44,957 nucleotides of DNA, from the NCBI GenBank assembly GCA_021793275.1, contig JAJYTC010000015.1, positions 1-44,957 on the forward strand. The letters run 5' to 3'. Below the pieces are notes generated by a model. The model did no database searches. It had not been told where the DNA came from and saw only the letters and a list, made by a program, of their open reading frames with translations. A program made the position numbers and the translations under genes. This DNA comes from Deltaproteobacteria bacterium (lineage in GTDB: Bacteria; Desulfobacterota; Syntrophobacteria; Syntrophobacterales; Syntrophobacteraceae). Below, piece after piece: positions 37,793-44,957 of this stretch (within the stretch, counting starts at the first letter, position 1; each line of letters opens with the position of its first letter).

Positions 37793-39021
37793 TTCGTTTG
37801 CCCCCCGGCGAAATTTTTCCCGAACCTCCGGCTGAATTCGGATTTAAATGCTTCGATTTTCATTGCCTCATCGGTCCTGCCCAGAAAATAGAGGGCCATG
37901 CCTTTAAATACCCGGGTCTCCCTCATCGCGGGCGCCCGGGCGAGCGCCTCGTCAAAATAAGGCAGGCTCTCGGCGTACCTGCTAAGACCGAGCAAGGCTT
38001 GCCCCCTGGCCGCAAGCGTGTAGGCATTTCCGGGTTCTGCGGCCAGTATCAGGTCAAAAACTTCGATGGCCTCCTCACACCGGCCCATGTCGTTTAATGC
38101 GAGGCCCTTCAACTGCATTGCCTGCAAATTCCGAGGTCTCAGGGCCAGTTCTTTGCCGCAGCAGTAGACGACTTCGCCGAGCAGTCCCTTTTCCGCCATG
38201 CCCCTGGCTCCTTCCATCCACGTCACCTTGTCCTCGGGAGCTGTCTTTAGAACTTTCATCATCACGCCTTCATAGGATTCTTCAACGGCGCGACTGCCGG
38301 TGTAGGCCACAGGGACGCCATGGCCGGGCAGAACGTGAACGATATTCTTTTGCATTATTTGCCTGAGCCCGTAGAGATAGTGGTCCAATGAGCCCCCGGC
38401 AGACTTGTCGACCTCGGCCATGGAGTCCGGGAGCACGGTATCTCCGGAAATAAGCGTCCCCGTCGGCTGGTGGTAAAGGCATATACTGTCCATGGTGTGG
38501 CCGGGCGTATGAATCACCTCCCACTCGTAGCCGCTCAGCTCTATCGTTTCAGCTCCCGTGAGTTCCCTCGGGGGAAATCCGGCATCGCGGACAAGCCTTT
38601 TCAGCTCCTGCGGACCCGCTTCATGCATGAGGATCTCGACGTTTTTATTTTCCATTACGGCGGGAAATCGCAACAATTCGAATATACCCATACAGTGGTC
38701 GCGGTGTCCGTGGGTCAGCACCACCTTCCTTATATCGAGGGGGTCAAAGCCCAATTTTTTCAAATCGAAGAAAATAGTGTAATCATTTCCAGGATCTACG
38801 AGTGTAAGGGAATCGCCCGCAAGCAGGTACGCGTTGCTTGAATGGTGATAGCCGATAAGAAAACTGCTGTTGGCCAGGGCGGGATGGGATTCTTTCAAAA
38901 TCTCACCGATTCCGAGCCAACCCGGATGGAGCGGCTCTTCAGCCGACGGATGCTCGTCTTCTATTAGCTGCCTCAGTTCCGGCCCGGGTCCCTGCCTTTC
39001 GTCCGTCTCTTTGTTGGTCAT
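37789..39021 (-). CDS. Metallo-beta-lactamase-fold hydrolase fused to TPR repeats
   Basis: A 410-residue protein. Residues ~50-265 are a metallo-beta-lactamase domain with VVLTHGHRDHCMGI (HxHxDH), HTPGHTMDSICLY, LISGDTVLP and VLPGHGVPV, which supply the two-metal ligands. Residues ~285-400 are TPR-like helical repeats (NLQAMQLKGLALNDMGRCEE, AYTLAARGQALLGLSRYAES, MRETRVFKGMALYFLGRTDE). MBL enzymes hydrolyse thioesters, lactones or similar; the TPR part suggests protein binding. The ATG at 39021 has AAGGAG about 6 nt upstream. It lies downstream of a terminator that separates it from the CoA-transferase operon, and is coupled to the 65-residue gene. Confidence 0.85.
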   Translation of the reverse strand: MTNKETDERQGPGPELRQLIEDEHPSAEEPLHPGWLGIGEILKESHPALANSSFLIGYHHSSNAYLLAGDSLTLVDPGNDYTIFFDLKKLGFDPLDIRKVVLTHGHRDHCMGIFELLRFPAVMENKNVEILMHEAGPQELKRLVRDAGFPPRELTGAETIELSGYEWEVIHTPGHTMDSICLYHQPTGTLISGDTVLPDSMAEVDKSAGGSLDHYLYGLRQIMQKNIVHVLPGHGVPVAYTGSRAVEESYEGVMMKVLKTAPEDKVTWMEGARGMAEKGLLGEVVYCCGKELALRPRNLQAMQLKGLALNDMGRCEEAIEVFDLILAAEPGNAYTLAARGQALLGLSRYAESLPYFDEALARAPAMRETRVFKGMALYFLGRTDEAMKIEAFKSEFSRRFGKNFAGGQTK

Positions 39022-39041
39022 GACTTCTCCTTAAAAGAACG

Positions 39042-39073
39042 AAAAACCCCCTCTTGCGGCATTAAAGAGGGGG
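39042..39073 (-). terminator. Rho-independent terminator after the CoA-transferase operon
   Basis: On the minus strand CCCCCTCTT pairs with AAGAGGGGG (plus positions 39065-39073 and 39047-39055) and is followed by five T (39042-39046). It lies between the end of the 140-residue protein gene (39149) and the metallo-beta-lactamase start (39021). Because the next ATG is only about 20 bp beyond, read-through or attenuation into that gene is possible. Confidence 0.8.
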
Positions 39074-39148
39074 CCGGGAACATTTTTTCACCTTTTTCCC
39101 GGGATCGGGCAAAAGGCAGATGAATCCTGTTTGCAGCCACTGCGCGCT

Positions 39149-39571
39149 TCACCCGATGTATTCAAGGGTATAGCTCAATTTCATCCTGTCGTCCGGCCAC
39201 CACTTCTTACTCAATTTTTCCTGGCCGGGATAGACATCCTTGCCGTCAATCTTCTCGATCGACAGTTCGAGGAAATGGAACTCCGTGAGCTTGTACTTTT
39301 TGATCACCTCGCTTGGAATCAGCACCGCAAGGCCGCTCTCATGCGAGCATTCCCATTCAAACGGTTCGTCCGGGGTCGCTTCGGCCTGGCCTGTTTTGCC
39401 TGCGTAAACCTTGACCAGCTTGCCCTGGACCTTCGATTTCGGCTTCATCTGGAATTCATTATACAGCTCGTCGGAAACGTGCCACCAACAGGCTCTCGCA
39501 TTGGCGGCCGCGTATGCCTTGACGAGCATCGGATCGAAGCCGCATACAACCACACGGCATTTTTCCGGCAT
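39149..39571 (-). CDS. Conserved-looking small protein of the CoA-transferase operon (140 aa)
   Basis: A 140-residue protein I cannot assign to a family. It begins MPEKCRVVVCGFDPMLVKAYA, has a short Cys/Trp-rich patch (ACWWHVSDELYNEFQMK), and a mainly beta second half (LAVLIPSEVIKKYKLTEFHF, LELSIEKIDGKDVYPGQEKL). There is no signal peptide or membrane segment. The ATG at 39571 has GGAGG upstream. It is the last of four small genes after the CoA-transferase pair and starts 1 bp after the preceding stop. Tight packing suggests it acts with its neighbours, possibly as a subunit. Confidence 0.7.
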   Translation of the reverse strand: MPEKCRVVVCGFDPMLVKAYAAANARACWWHVSDELYNEFQMKPKSKVQGKLVKVYAGKTGQAEATPDEPFEWECSHESGLAVLIPSEVIKKYKLTEFHFLELSIEKIDGKDVYPGQEKLSKKWWPDDRMKLSYTLEYIG

Positions 39572-39572
39572 C

Positions 39573-39863
39573 TCAAGCCTCCTTCCCGGTTTCGGCGTTT
39601 TTCGCCTGTCTAAGTTGAACGCGAAGGTCCTCAACCTGGTCGAAACAATAGCGCATAAACTCATCTGCCTCGGCTTCGCTCAGGTGGTTGGCTTCAATCA
39701 GTCTCCTGACATAGGGATAGATATGAAGTTGGACCTCCTCGACGAATTCCATAAGCACATGATCGTTATCCCCATCGGGCGATGCCCAGCTAAGAAAACC
39801 TTTTTTCCAGTTTTCAAGCATCACCTTGAGAGCATCGAGTTCCTCGCGAACGTTTTGTTCCAT
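39573..39863 (-). CDS. Small helical protein of the CoA-transferase operon (96 aa)
   Basis: A 96-residue, acidic, all-helical protein (REELDALKVMLENWKKGFLS, then DHVLMEFVEEVQLHIYPYVR and EADEFMRYCFDQVEDLRVQL). No family is recognised and no membrane segment or metal motif is seen. The ATG at 39863 directly follows the preceding stop (TAGCATG), which argues for translational coupling. A role as a small subunit or chaperone of the neighbouring proteins is a guess from context. Confidence 0.65.
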   Translation of the reverse strand: MEQNVREELDALKVMLENWKKGFLSWASPDGDNDHVLMEFVEEVQLHIYPYVRRLIEANHLSEAEADEFMRYCFDQVEDLRVQLRQAKNAETGKEA

Positions 39864-39864
39864 G

Positions 39865-40101
39865 CTAGGCCTTCTTTTTGGGGTCATAGGCATAGCATTT
39901 CTTCACCACGTTGAAGTCCGCTACGCACCAGTAATGAGGCCAGTGGATCTTCTTGCACCAGCCGATGATGTCTGCAGGCGGAAACTTGGAGCCTTTGAGC
40001 ACGGGCTTCAGGTGTTTGCACTGCCAGCATATATGCTCACTCTGTTTTTCCGGGACAAGCACAGTGTCCAGGAAATCTTCAGGCGTCAACTGTTGTGACA
40101 T
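39865..40101 (-). CDS. Small cysteine-rich metal-binding-type protein (78 aa)
   Basis: A 78-residue protein with cysteines spaced ICWQCKHL, GWCKKIHWPHYWC and KKCYAYDP. This C-x2-C ... C ... C ... C pattern with nearby His fits a zinc or Fe-S site, as seen in small subunits of some anaerobic enzymes and in HiPIP-like or zinc-ribbon proteins; no family assignment is made. The ATG at 40101 has AAAGGAG about 8 nt upstream. Its stop is next to the following start, so it is part of the same operon. Confidence 0.7.
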   Translation of the reverse strand: MSQQLTPEDFLDTVLVPEKQSEHICWQCKHLKPVLKGSKFPPADIIGWCKKIHWPHYWCVADFNVVKKCYAYDPKKKA

Positions 40102-40120
40102 GCAACACTCCTTTCGCAAG

Positions 40121-40606
40121 CTACCAGTCCTTTACTTCGCCGGCCGCCAGCTTCTTCTGATATTCCTCCCACACCTCGGGTGAGAGCTTCGCAATATCCC
40201 ACTTGAAGCCGTGGCTTCCGGCCAAACCAGCGGAGGGCGGCTGCGGACGCCATCCGCGCACCGGCCGGCCCCGGATGCTGAATTTCACCATGTCGGCTAC
40301 ACCCAGCAGTTCTTTTCTCGGAGTGCACTGGAAAGGCCTGGTCCGGCCGTTCACCCCCGGCCTGTAGCTGGAGTAGCCGTCGTAGGGTTTGTCAGCGTAA
40401 ATCGGCGAAGTGTCCGGTTTTTCGCCGTCTCTTTCTTCGGGTCCCCTGTACATGAAGCCCTGAATCATATGGATGTAATAGACCGTTCCGCACTCGGCGC
40501 AGTTGATCGTCCCCTCCCAGTTCCAGAAGTAGTAAGGATCCAGGTAGTTGATCGTGTCGCATGGCTTACCGTTCACTTCCTTCTTGCACCAAATGATGTC
40601 ACACAC
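40121..40606 (-). CDS. Zinc-ribbon-like protein of the CoA-transferase operon (161 aa)
   Basis: A 161-residue protein with N-terminal cysteines MCDIIWCKKEVNGKPC and then INCAECGTVYYIHMI, a likely two-knuckle zinc (or iron) ribbon. An aromatic, Tyr/Pro-rich middle and a C-terminal segment rich in Arg and Trp follow. I do not recognise the family. Small zinc-ribbon proteins accompany several anaerobic CoA-thioester pathways, such as BbsA in toluene degradation, but this is only analogy. It follows the CoA-transferase gene by 12 bp. Confidence 0.7.
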   Translation of the reverse strand: MCDIIWCKKEVNGKPCDTINYLDPYYFWNWEGTINCAECGTVYYIHMIQGFMYRGPEERDGEKPDTSPIYADKPYDGYSSYRPGVNGRTRPFQCTPRKELLGVADMVKFSIRGRPVRGWRPQPPSAGLAGSHGFKWDIAKLSPEVWEEYQKKLAAGEVKDW

Positions 40607-40618
40607 GGGAGCCTCCTT

Positions 40619-42034
40619 TTAGATGTAGGCCTTTTTGTACCATTCTTCGATCTTGCTAAGCGGAAAACCGAGCAGATCGCGGTAGATCTTCTTGTTGTCC
40701 GCGCCAAGGGGACGCCAGTGCCAGTTTATCCTCCTGGGGGTCTTTTCCATCAACCCGGTGCTGTAACCGCCGTGGACCAGCACATCACCAAACAGTGGGT
40801 CTTCCATCCACCGGACGGTGCCTCTTTCGCGGTAGTGCGGGCTTTCATAGACCTCTCGGTCGTTTCGAACGGGTTCAGCCAGAAGACCTGCATCGGTCAG
40901 GAACTTGGCCACCTCGGACCTGCTCTTGTCCGCGGCCCATCTTTCCAGGGCGCCGTAAATCTCCACCTGCGCCTCGCCTTCGACCCGGTCCTTGTGGGCC
41001 TTGTACTTTTCGTAGAGTTCCTTTAGCCCCGTGATGTCGCACAGTTCCTTGAAGTCCCGGTCCTGGAACGCGCTCACCATGACGTACCTGGCGTCGTATT
41101 TGTCCTGCGGATTTTCCGCATCCGGGAAATCGGACTTTCCGCACAAAATAATGCCGTGCACTGCAAGCTGGGTGTCCCAGTTGCCCCATCGCTGGCGAAC
41201 GATGCCGAACTTGCCGTACATCGTCGTGGTATGGCCGAGCATCCTGGTAGGGACCTGCACCTGGGAGAATTCGATCATGGTGCCAAGCCCCGTCTTCCTG
41301 CGGTGATGGATCGCCGCCATGATGGCGCAGGATATAAGGTTGCCCGATTGCCAGTCGATGACCCAGTTGGTGCACTTCGAACAGTGCCCGCCCATGAACT
41401 CGTGCATGCCGGTAATGGAGGCGAGCCCGGCGTGGGCCTGGCCCAGGATGTCGTAGGAGCCGCCGAATATCTTCGGGCCGTAGCCGAAACCGCCGCCCCA
41501 GACGTAAATGAACCTGGGGTTGATTTCACTCAAGTACCGGTAGCTCATTTTCCATTTGTCAAGGGTCCCCGGCCGGTAGAGTTCGGTCATGCCGTCGGAT
41601 TTTTTCACCAGGCTGTAGAACACTTCCCGCATCTCGGGGATGTGGTAATCGATCGTGATAAAGTATTTGTTCGGGTTGGCGTTTGTATAGCCAAGGCCCG
41701 TGCCGGTTGTCGGACGCATATCGCTGAACGGGTAAAGATAGACCTCGTTGAATGGCGAGGTGTGCCGCATCGGTTCACCCATCCTCGGTATTTCGAGCTT
41801 TATGACTTCGGCCCCCAGTTCGGCCAGGTTGGCGACGGCGTGAGGGGTGAAGATATACATGGTACAGCTGAGCCACCGAATCCCTTTAAGAGGCCTTGGC
41901 TTCGTATGCTCTTTGCCAATATCGAAGAGTTTTTTGCAGTACTCTTCGTAAGGCATCTTGAACTCTTCCATCTCACCTTTGCTCTTGGGGCCAGGCAACT
42001 CTTCCATGCGTGTTACTCTCGGATCTTGCGCCAT
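40619..42034 (-). CDS. Family III CoA-transferase (CaiB/BaiF), subunit or paralogue 2
   Basis: A 471-residue CaiB/BaiF-type CoA-transferase. The N-terminal part has [20 protein letters not shown], the middle has [16 protein letters not shown] and [16 protein letters not shown], and the candidate catalytic Asp is in [20 protein letters not shown], the position of the Asp in the family motif before the helix. Family III enzymes move CoA between carboxylates through an aspartyl-CoA thioester. The ATG at 42034 overlaps the stop of the previous CoA-transferase gene, a sign of a heteromeric enzyme like BbsEF. The substrate is unknown; aromatic or alicyclic acids are plausible. Confidence 0.87.
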   Translation of the reverse strand: MAQDPRVTRMEELPGPKSKGEMEEFKMPYEEYCKKLFDIGKEHTKPRPLKGIRWLSCTMYIFTPHAVANLAELGAEVIKLEIPRMGEPMRHTSPFNEVYLYPFSDMRPTTGTGLGYTNANPNKYFITIDYHIPEMREVFYSLVKKSDGMTELYRPGTLDKWKMSYRYLSEINPRFIYVWGGGFGYGPKIFGGSYDILGQAHAGLASITGMHEFMGGHCSKCTNWVIDWQSGNLISCAIMAAIHHRRKTGLGTMIEFSQVQVPTRMLGHTTTMYGKFGIVRQRWGNWDTQLAVHGIILCGKSDFPDAENPQDKYDARYVMVSAFQDRDFKELCDITGLKELYEKYKAHKDRVEGEAQVEIYGALERWAADKSRSEVAKFLTDAGLLAEPVRNDREVYESPHYRERGTVRWMEDPLFGDVLVHGGYSTGLMEKTPRRINWHWRPLGADNKKIYRDLLGFPLSKIEEWYKKAYI

Positions 42035-43518
42035 TAGATCACCCCCTTCTGTTTCATCGCCGTTACTGCGCTCTGGGTCATTCCAGTCCATCTCAAATAG
42101 ATCTCGTAGTTGTCATAGCCGATATCTCTGCCCATCCACTTGCACCTGAAGGGAGCGCGAAGCTGGTAGGACGCCGGGCTCGAAGCGATCAGCAGCGGGC
42201 CGTAATCGGTCTCGTGCACGTAGACCCACGGGCGGTATTTGAAATGCGGGAATTCGCAGACCTCGTCGATGTAGAGGACAGGGCCGGCAGCCACCTGGTA
42301 TTCGAGCAGCTTGGTCTCGGCCTCGACCCGGTTGGTGTCCCTCAGCCACCGCGCAGTCAGGGTGTATGTCTTTATAAGTGCGTGCAGGGCGTTTCTTGCC
42401 GCCATCTCTTTTAGAAGAGGGTCTTCGTGGATCAGCCTGCCGAACTGCGGATCGTCACGCTCCAGGCAAAATCCGATATTGTACCAGAGCTTGTCGGTCT
42501 GGCCGCCGATCATCATGTAGCCGTCTTTGCAGGGGTTCCAGGCATATTGATTGAGGCATGCGTCCCAGCCCCCCGTGCGGGATTTTATACTGCTGTTGAA
42601 ACCGTACCAGGTAATATCGAAATCGAGAATGTCGAGCAGGGCTTCGGCGCCTGAGACCTCTATCATCTGGCCCGTACCGCCCTGCTCATCTCTCCAATAG
42701 AGGGCAGCAAGGGCGTTGAGAAATCCCTGGGCGCCCGCGACATAGTCGGCAAGCCAGATTGCCGGGCGTGTGGGGTCGCCTCCTTTGCCCCGAGGCAAAA
42801 GGTCCTGGGCCAGGCCGGTGTTGTGGATCCACGAATTTGCGGCGCTCGCGAAAGGCTCCATCATCCACTGGCCGAACTTGGACTGTTTGTCTTTCCACGG
42901 GCCCCACTGGCCCATCATGCCCATCCACACATAGACCATCCTGGGGTTTAGTTCCTTTAGCTGGCGATAGCCGATCCCCAGGTCATCCATGTAGCCGGGC
43001 GGCATTCCGTCGATCAGCACATCGACGTTTGCCGCCATTTTTTTGTATATTTCCCGCCCTTCGGCAGTCTCTACATCAAGGGTCACGCAGTACGTATTGA
43101 CCGTCTCGTTTACGAATTCCATCCCGCACTTTTCACCGCTCTCCTTGTTTTGCAGAAAATACTCCTCGCGGCCGAAGGGCGTGAGCTTCCTCAAAGGATC
43201 TCCTGCGGGCGGCTCGATGCTCACGACTTCGGCTCCCGCCTCGCCGAACAAAGAGGCGCAAAACTTGTGGCCCAGTCTCCAAAGGCCGATATCCAGGACC
43301 GTTAGTCCCGTCAGGGTCTCATCTTTTTCATATCTTTTTTCGAACCTCAGGTTGTCCTCGGCCCAATCGCAAAACTCCAGCGCCTTCCTTCTCTCGTATG
43401 TCGACTTTACTTCCTCGTAGGAAGGCGGCGGGGTGACCGGGTAAGGCCTTACATCCAAATCCATCAGGCCTATGGTATCGGCCCGACTGTTTATCTCTAT
43501 ATCTCGCTTTTCCGGCAT
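42034..43518 (-). CDS. Family III CoA-transferase (CaiB/BaiF), subunit or paralogue 1
   Basis: A 494-residue CaiB/BaiF CoA-transferase and the first gene of the operon. An N-terminal extension of about 65 residues precedes the core ([20 protein letters not shown], then [20 protein letters not shown]). It has [18 protein letters not shown], and the candidate catalytic Asp in [20 protein letters not shown]. The segment equal to YDxxxQAxSG in its partner is changed ([13 protein letters not shown]), so substrate binding differs between the two. Together they probably form a heteromeric transferase. Transcription is likely from the sigma-54-type site at 43620-43634. Confidence 0.87.
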   Translation of the reverse strand: MPEKRDIEINSRADTIGLMDLDVRPYPVTPPPSYEEVKSTYERRKALEFCDWAEDNLRFEKRYEKDETLTGLTVLDIGLWRLGHKFCASLFGEAGAEVVSIEPPAGDPLRKLTPFGREEYFLQNKESGEKCGMEFVNETVNTYCVTLDVETAEGREIYKKMAANVDVLIDGMPPGYMDDLGIGYRQLKELNPRMVYVWMGMMGQWGPWKDKQSKFGQWMMEPFASAANSWIHNTGLAQDLLPRGKGGDPTRPAIWLADYVAGAQGFLNALAALYWRDEQGGTGQMIEVSGAEALLDILDFDITWYGFNSSIKSRTGGWDACLNQYAWNPCKDGYMMIGGQTDKLWYNIGFCLERDDPQFGRLIHEDPLLKEMAARNALHALIKTYTLTARWLRDTNRVEAETKLLEYQVAAGPVLYIDEVCEFPHFKYRPWVYVHETDYGPLLIASSPASYQLRAPFRCKWMGRDIGYDNYEIYLRWTGMTQSAVTAMKQKGVI

Positions 43519-43619
43519 ATTTGACCTCCCTTGTTCGTGGCAGCCCCTGTTTTCCCAAGTCTAAAAAAATCGTGTGGTTTCCCGGGCGCCGCCACCTGGT
43601 TTAACAACCGGCCCGGCTC

Positions 43620-43634
43620 GCAAGATTGCCGCCA
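43620..43634 (-). promoter_or_regulatory. Candidate sigma-54 (-24/-12) promoter for the CoA-transferase operon
   Basis: On the minus strand TGGCGGCAATCTTGC has the GG-N10-GC spacing and matches TGGCAC-N5-TTGC at 8 of 10 fixed positions. It would start transcripts about 90 nt before the ATG at 43518. A sigma-54 activator gene lies just beyond this region, which supports the call. Confidence 0.5.
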
Positions 43635-44195
43635 GGCAATCATCCTCCCGGGAAAAGAGCCGGAACTCATAACGGGAAACTGCAGTCCTTCAACCACCTC
43701 CTTTCCAAAGTATGTCGAACGCCATCTTTGGAATCCTCGATCGATTCCGTTAAAAACTCTTATGTGAGAAGCATCAAGGCGCCGGAAAAGAAGAAAACGG
43801 CGGTCAAAAACCGCACGAACCCCGGTGCTCCTGGCTGGAACTGTCCTGCATACAAGCTGGAACGGTCAGGATGAGAAAGGAGCGGGAGCAGATTGAGGCG
43901 TTAATTTACAAGATTCATGCCCCTTGGGCCCCCGAGGATACCAAGCCGCGTTTCCGTTGGATGTTGCCGGAGGCGATACGGTGCGCGATCCCGCCGGCGG
44001 CGGGAGTGTGCTCCCGCTCCCTCTGCGGAAGGGGCCGGGTTTAGTCCCGCCCGATCTTGAACGAAACCCGCTATGAGCCGGGTCGTACACCCATTGGCGA
44101 AACGCGGTCCTTTTGCCGCTCTTTTTCATTTTCAAAAAGATTTTTTCGAACTAAAAAAATGTTTTCCCCCTCCAGCTCCGTAAGGGCGGCGGGAG

Positions 44196-44289
44196 GGCAA
44201 ATGTACGAAATGCGACCCCAAGGTTGGTGGAAAAGAATTTAAGATAGCGTATTGACGGCTTTTTTGGGAAATGTACAAATACCGACCCG
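44196..44289. repeat. Two imperfect 24-nt direct repeats
   Basis: Copies at 44196-44219 and 44266-44289 agree at 18 of 24 positions and share AAATGTAC and CGACCC. They lie just beyond the 3' end of the activator gene. Multiple short repeats of this form resemble the ends of some insertion sequences (for example IS21-like), or could be protein-binding sites. No transposase is present. Confidence 0.4.
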
Positions 44290-44290
44290 A

Positions 44291-44957
44291 CTAACGCCCC
44301 TTCCGGCTCGTAAAACCCGAACCCTCCTCGAGTCCATATCGTCTTATCTTGCTGTAGAGAGTGCTTCGGCTGATCTTGAGGCGCCGGGCCGCATCGTGCT
44401 TGTTCCAGTTGGATTTGCGAAGCGCCTTTAGAATCAATCCCCGTTCGCCCTCGGATAGAGAAGTCGGGGTGCTCTCCGAGCAAGGTTGCCACAAAAATCG
44501 TGGCAGATGCCTGCTGCGGATCAGTTCTCCGCGGGAGAGCACCACGGCATGGCTGACCGCGTTTTCGAGCTGGCGCACGTTGCCGGGCCAGTCGTGGTCG
44601 AGCAGGGCCTGCAGGGCGCCCGAGGAAAAGTCCCGGATGTTTTTGTGTTCCTTGCCGTTGTGCTTGGCAAGGAAATGATGGGCGAGAAGCGGAATGTCCT
44701 CCTTTCGGTCTTTGAGGCTCGGCAAATGAATGCCTATGACGTTTAGCCGGTAGAAGAGGTCGTCGCGGAACCGGCCCGCCAGGACCTCGCTGTTCAGATC
44801 GCGGTTGGTGGCTGCAAGCACCCTGACATCAACCGCAATCACTTTTTCGCCTCCCACCCTCTCAAAGCAATGGTCCTGGAGAAAACGCAGGAGAAATATC
44901 TGTACGGAGGGGGCTATCTCACCGATTTCATCCAGAAAGAGTGTGCCGCCGTGAGCT
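44291..44957 (-). CDS. Sigma-54-dependent transcriptional activator, C-terminal part (runs off window)
   Basis: The C-terminal ~222 residues of an NtrC-family enhancer-binding protein. The AAA+ part has HGGTLFLDEIGEIAPSVQIF (Walker B), the FRDDLFYRLNVIGIHLPSLK sensor/arginine region and DHDWPGNVRQLENAVSHAVV. The end is a Fis-type helix-turn-helix (ILKALRKSNWNKHDAARRLK, then ISRSTLYSKIRRYGL). It would hydrolyse ATP to open sigma-54 promoters. The sensory N-terminus is outside the window. Its place next to the CoA-transferase operon and a sigma-54-like promoter suggests it controls that operon. Confidence 0.92.
   Translation of the reverse strand, partial: AHGGTLFLDEIGEIAPSVQIFLLRFLQDHCFERVGGEKVIAVDVRVLAATNRDLNSEVLAGRFRDDLFYRLNVIGIHLPSLKDRKEDIPLLAHHFLAKHNGKEHKNIRDFSSGALQALLDHDWPGNVRQLENAVSHAVVLSRGELIRSRHLPRFLWQPCSESTPTSLSEGERGLILKALRKSNWNKHDAARRLKISRSTLYSKIRRYGLEEGSGFTSRKGR

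Larger units (their letters stand above)
43519..44290. other. Intergenic region between the CoA-transferase operon and the sigma-54 activator, 772 bp
   Basis: No clear gene is seen. A plus-strand frame at 43871-44044 (57 codons, MRKEREQIEALIYKIHAPWA) is open, but has only a weak ribosome site and no recognised homology. The region contains the sigma-54-like promoter at 43620-43634, a palindrome GCGGGAG-TGTG-CTCCCGC at 44000-44017, and two imperfect direct repeats near 44196 and 44266. Activator enhancer sites for the operon would be expected here. Confidence 0.45.

Noticed and set aside
40619-43518. Idea that only one CoA-transferase subunit keeps the catalytic Asp
   Set aside because: I first looked at the YDxxxQAxSG region, where only one protein has Asp. 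In CaiB-type enzymes the nucleophile lies further on, in the motif before AALxAL; both proteins have Asp there (VIDWQSG and LADYVAG).
43871-44044. Possible 57-codon plus-strand gene
   Set aside because: It has a weak ribosome site, an Arg/Cys/Ser-rich second half over a palindrome and no recognised similarity; not enough to call a gene.

Overview
The window looks like the chromosome of a deltaproteobacterium-grade anaerobe (Desulfobacterota, possibly near Syntrophobacterales). This is inferred from content and gene order, not from a database search. Supporting content: the block rpsB-tsf-pyrH-frr-uppS-cdsA-dxr-rseP, a siroheme/ferredoxin protein, an N-type F-ATPase operon, paired family III CoA-transferases, an aryl/acyl-CoA ligase, and a sigma-54 activator with sigma-54-like promoters. 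I saw no tRNA, rRNA, CRISPR array or intact transposase gene.

Layout. 1-348: 5' part of a membrane PAS sensor (minus). 930-4322: AI-2E/PerM-type permease, siroheme-ferredoxin protein, cyclopropane fatty acid synthase. 4348-9210: mtnA and gatB (minus), divergent from sucCD (plus). 9291-14122: small lipoprotein, a relic of a response-regulator receiver, manC (minus), and a double-length phosphofructokinase (plus). 14222-22981: one long minus-strand housekeeping block from rpsB to a thioesterase, covering translation, UMP kinase, and isoprenoid, lipid and envelope functions. 23165-23959: exonuclease III.

24591-30916: N-ATPase operon in the order atpD-C-Q-B-E-F-A-G. It has no separate delta gene, its b subunit carries a delta-like C-terminus, and there is no atpR between atpQ and atpB. 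The c subunit keeps most of the known Na+ ligands. The operon is tightly overlapped, as expected for a unit that moves laterally.

31185-34107: dihydrouridine synthase and a benzoate-CoA-ligase-like enzyme with a good sigma-54 promoter. 34260-37584: the most unusual locus. A glutamine-synthetase-fold amidoligase is followed by two tandem, equal-length class II glutamine amidotransferases; the first has lost the Arg and Asn of the glutaminase site. A divergent stand-alone receiver-like protein sits upstream. The simplest reading is an amide-forming system in which the second amidotransferase supplies ammonia to the amidoligase and the first is a structural or regulatory paralogue. Its substrate is unknown.

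37595-43518 (minus): two overlapping CoA-transferase genes followed by four small proteins, two of them cysteine-rich. A terminator then separates these from a metallo-beta-lactamase/TPR fusion and a 65-residue protein. A sigma-54-like promoter lies ahead of the CoA-transferases, and the window ends in a sigma-54 activator gene. This suggests a regulated acid-activation pathway that may also include the CoA ligase at 32470.
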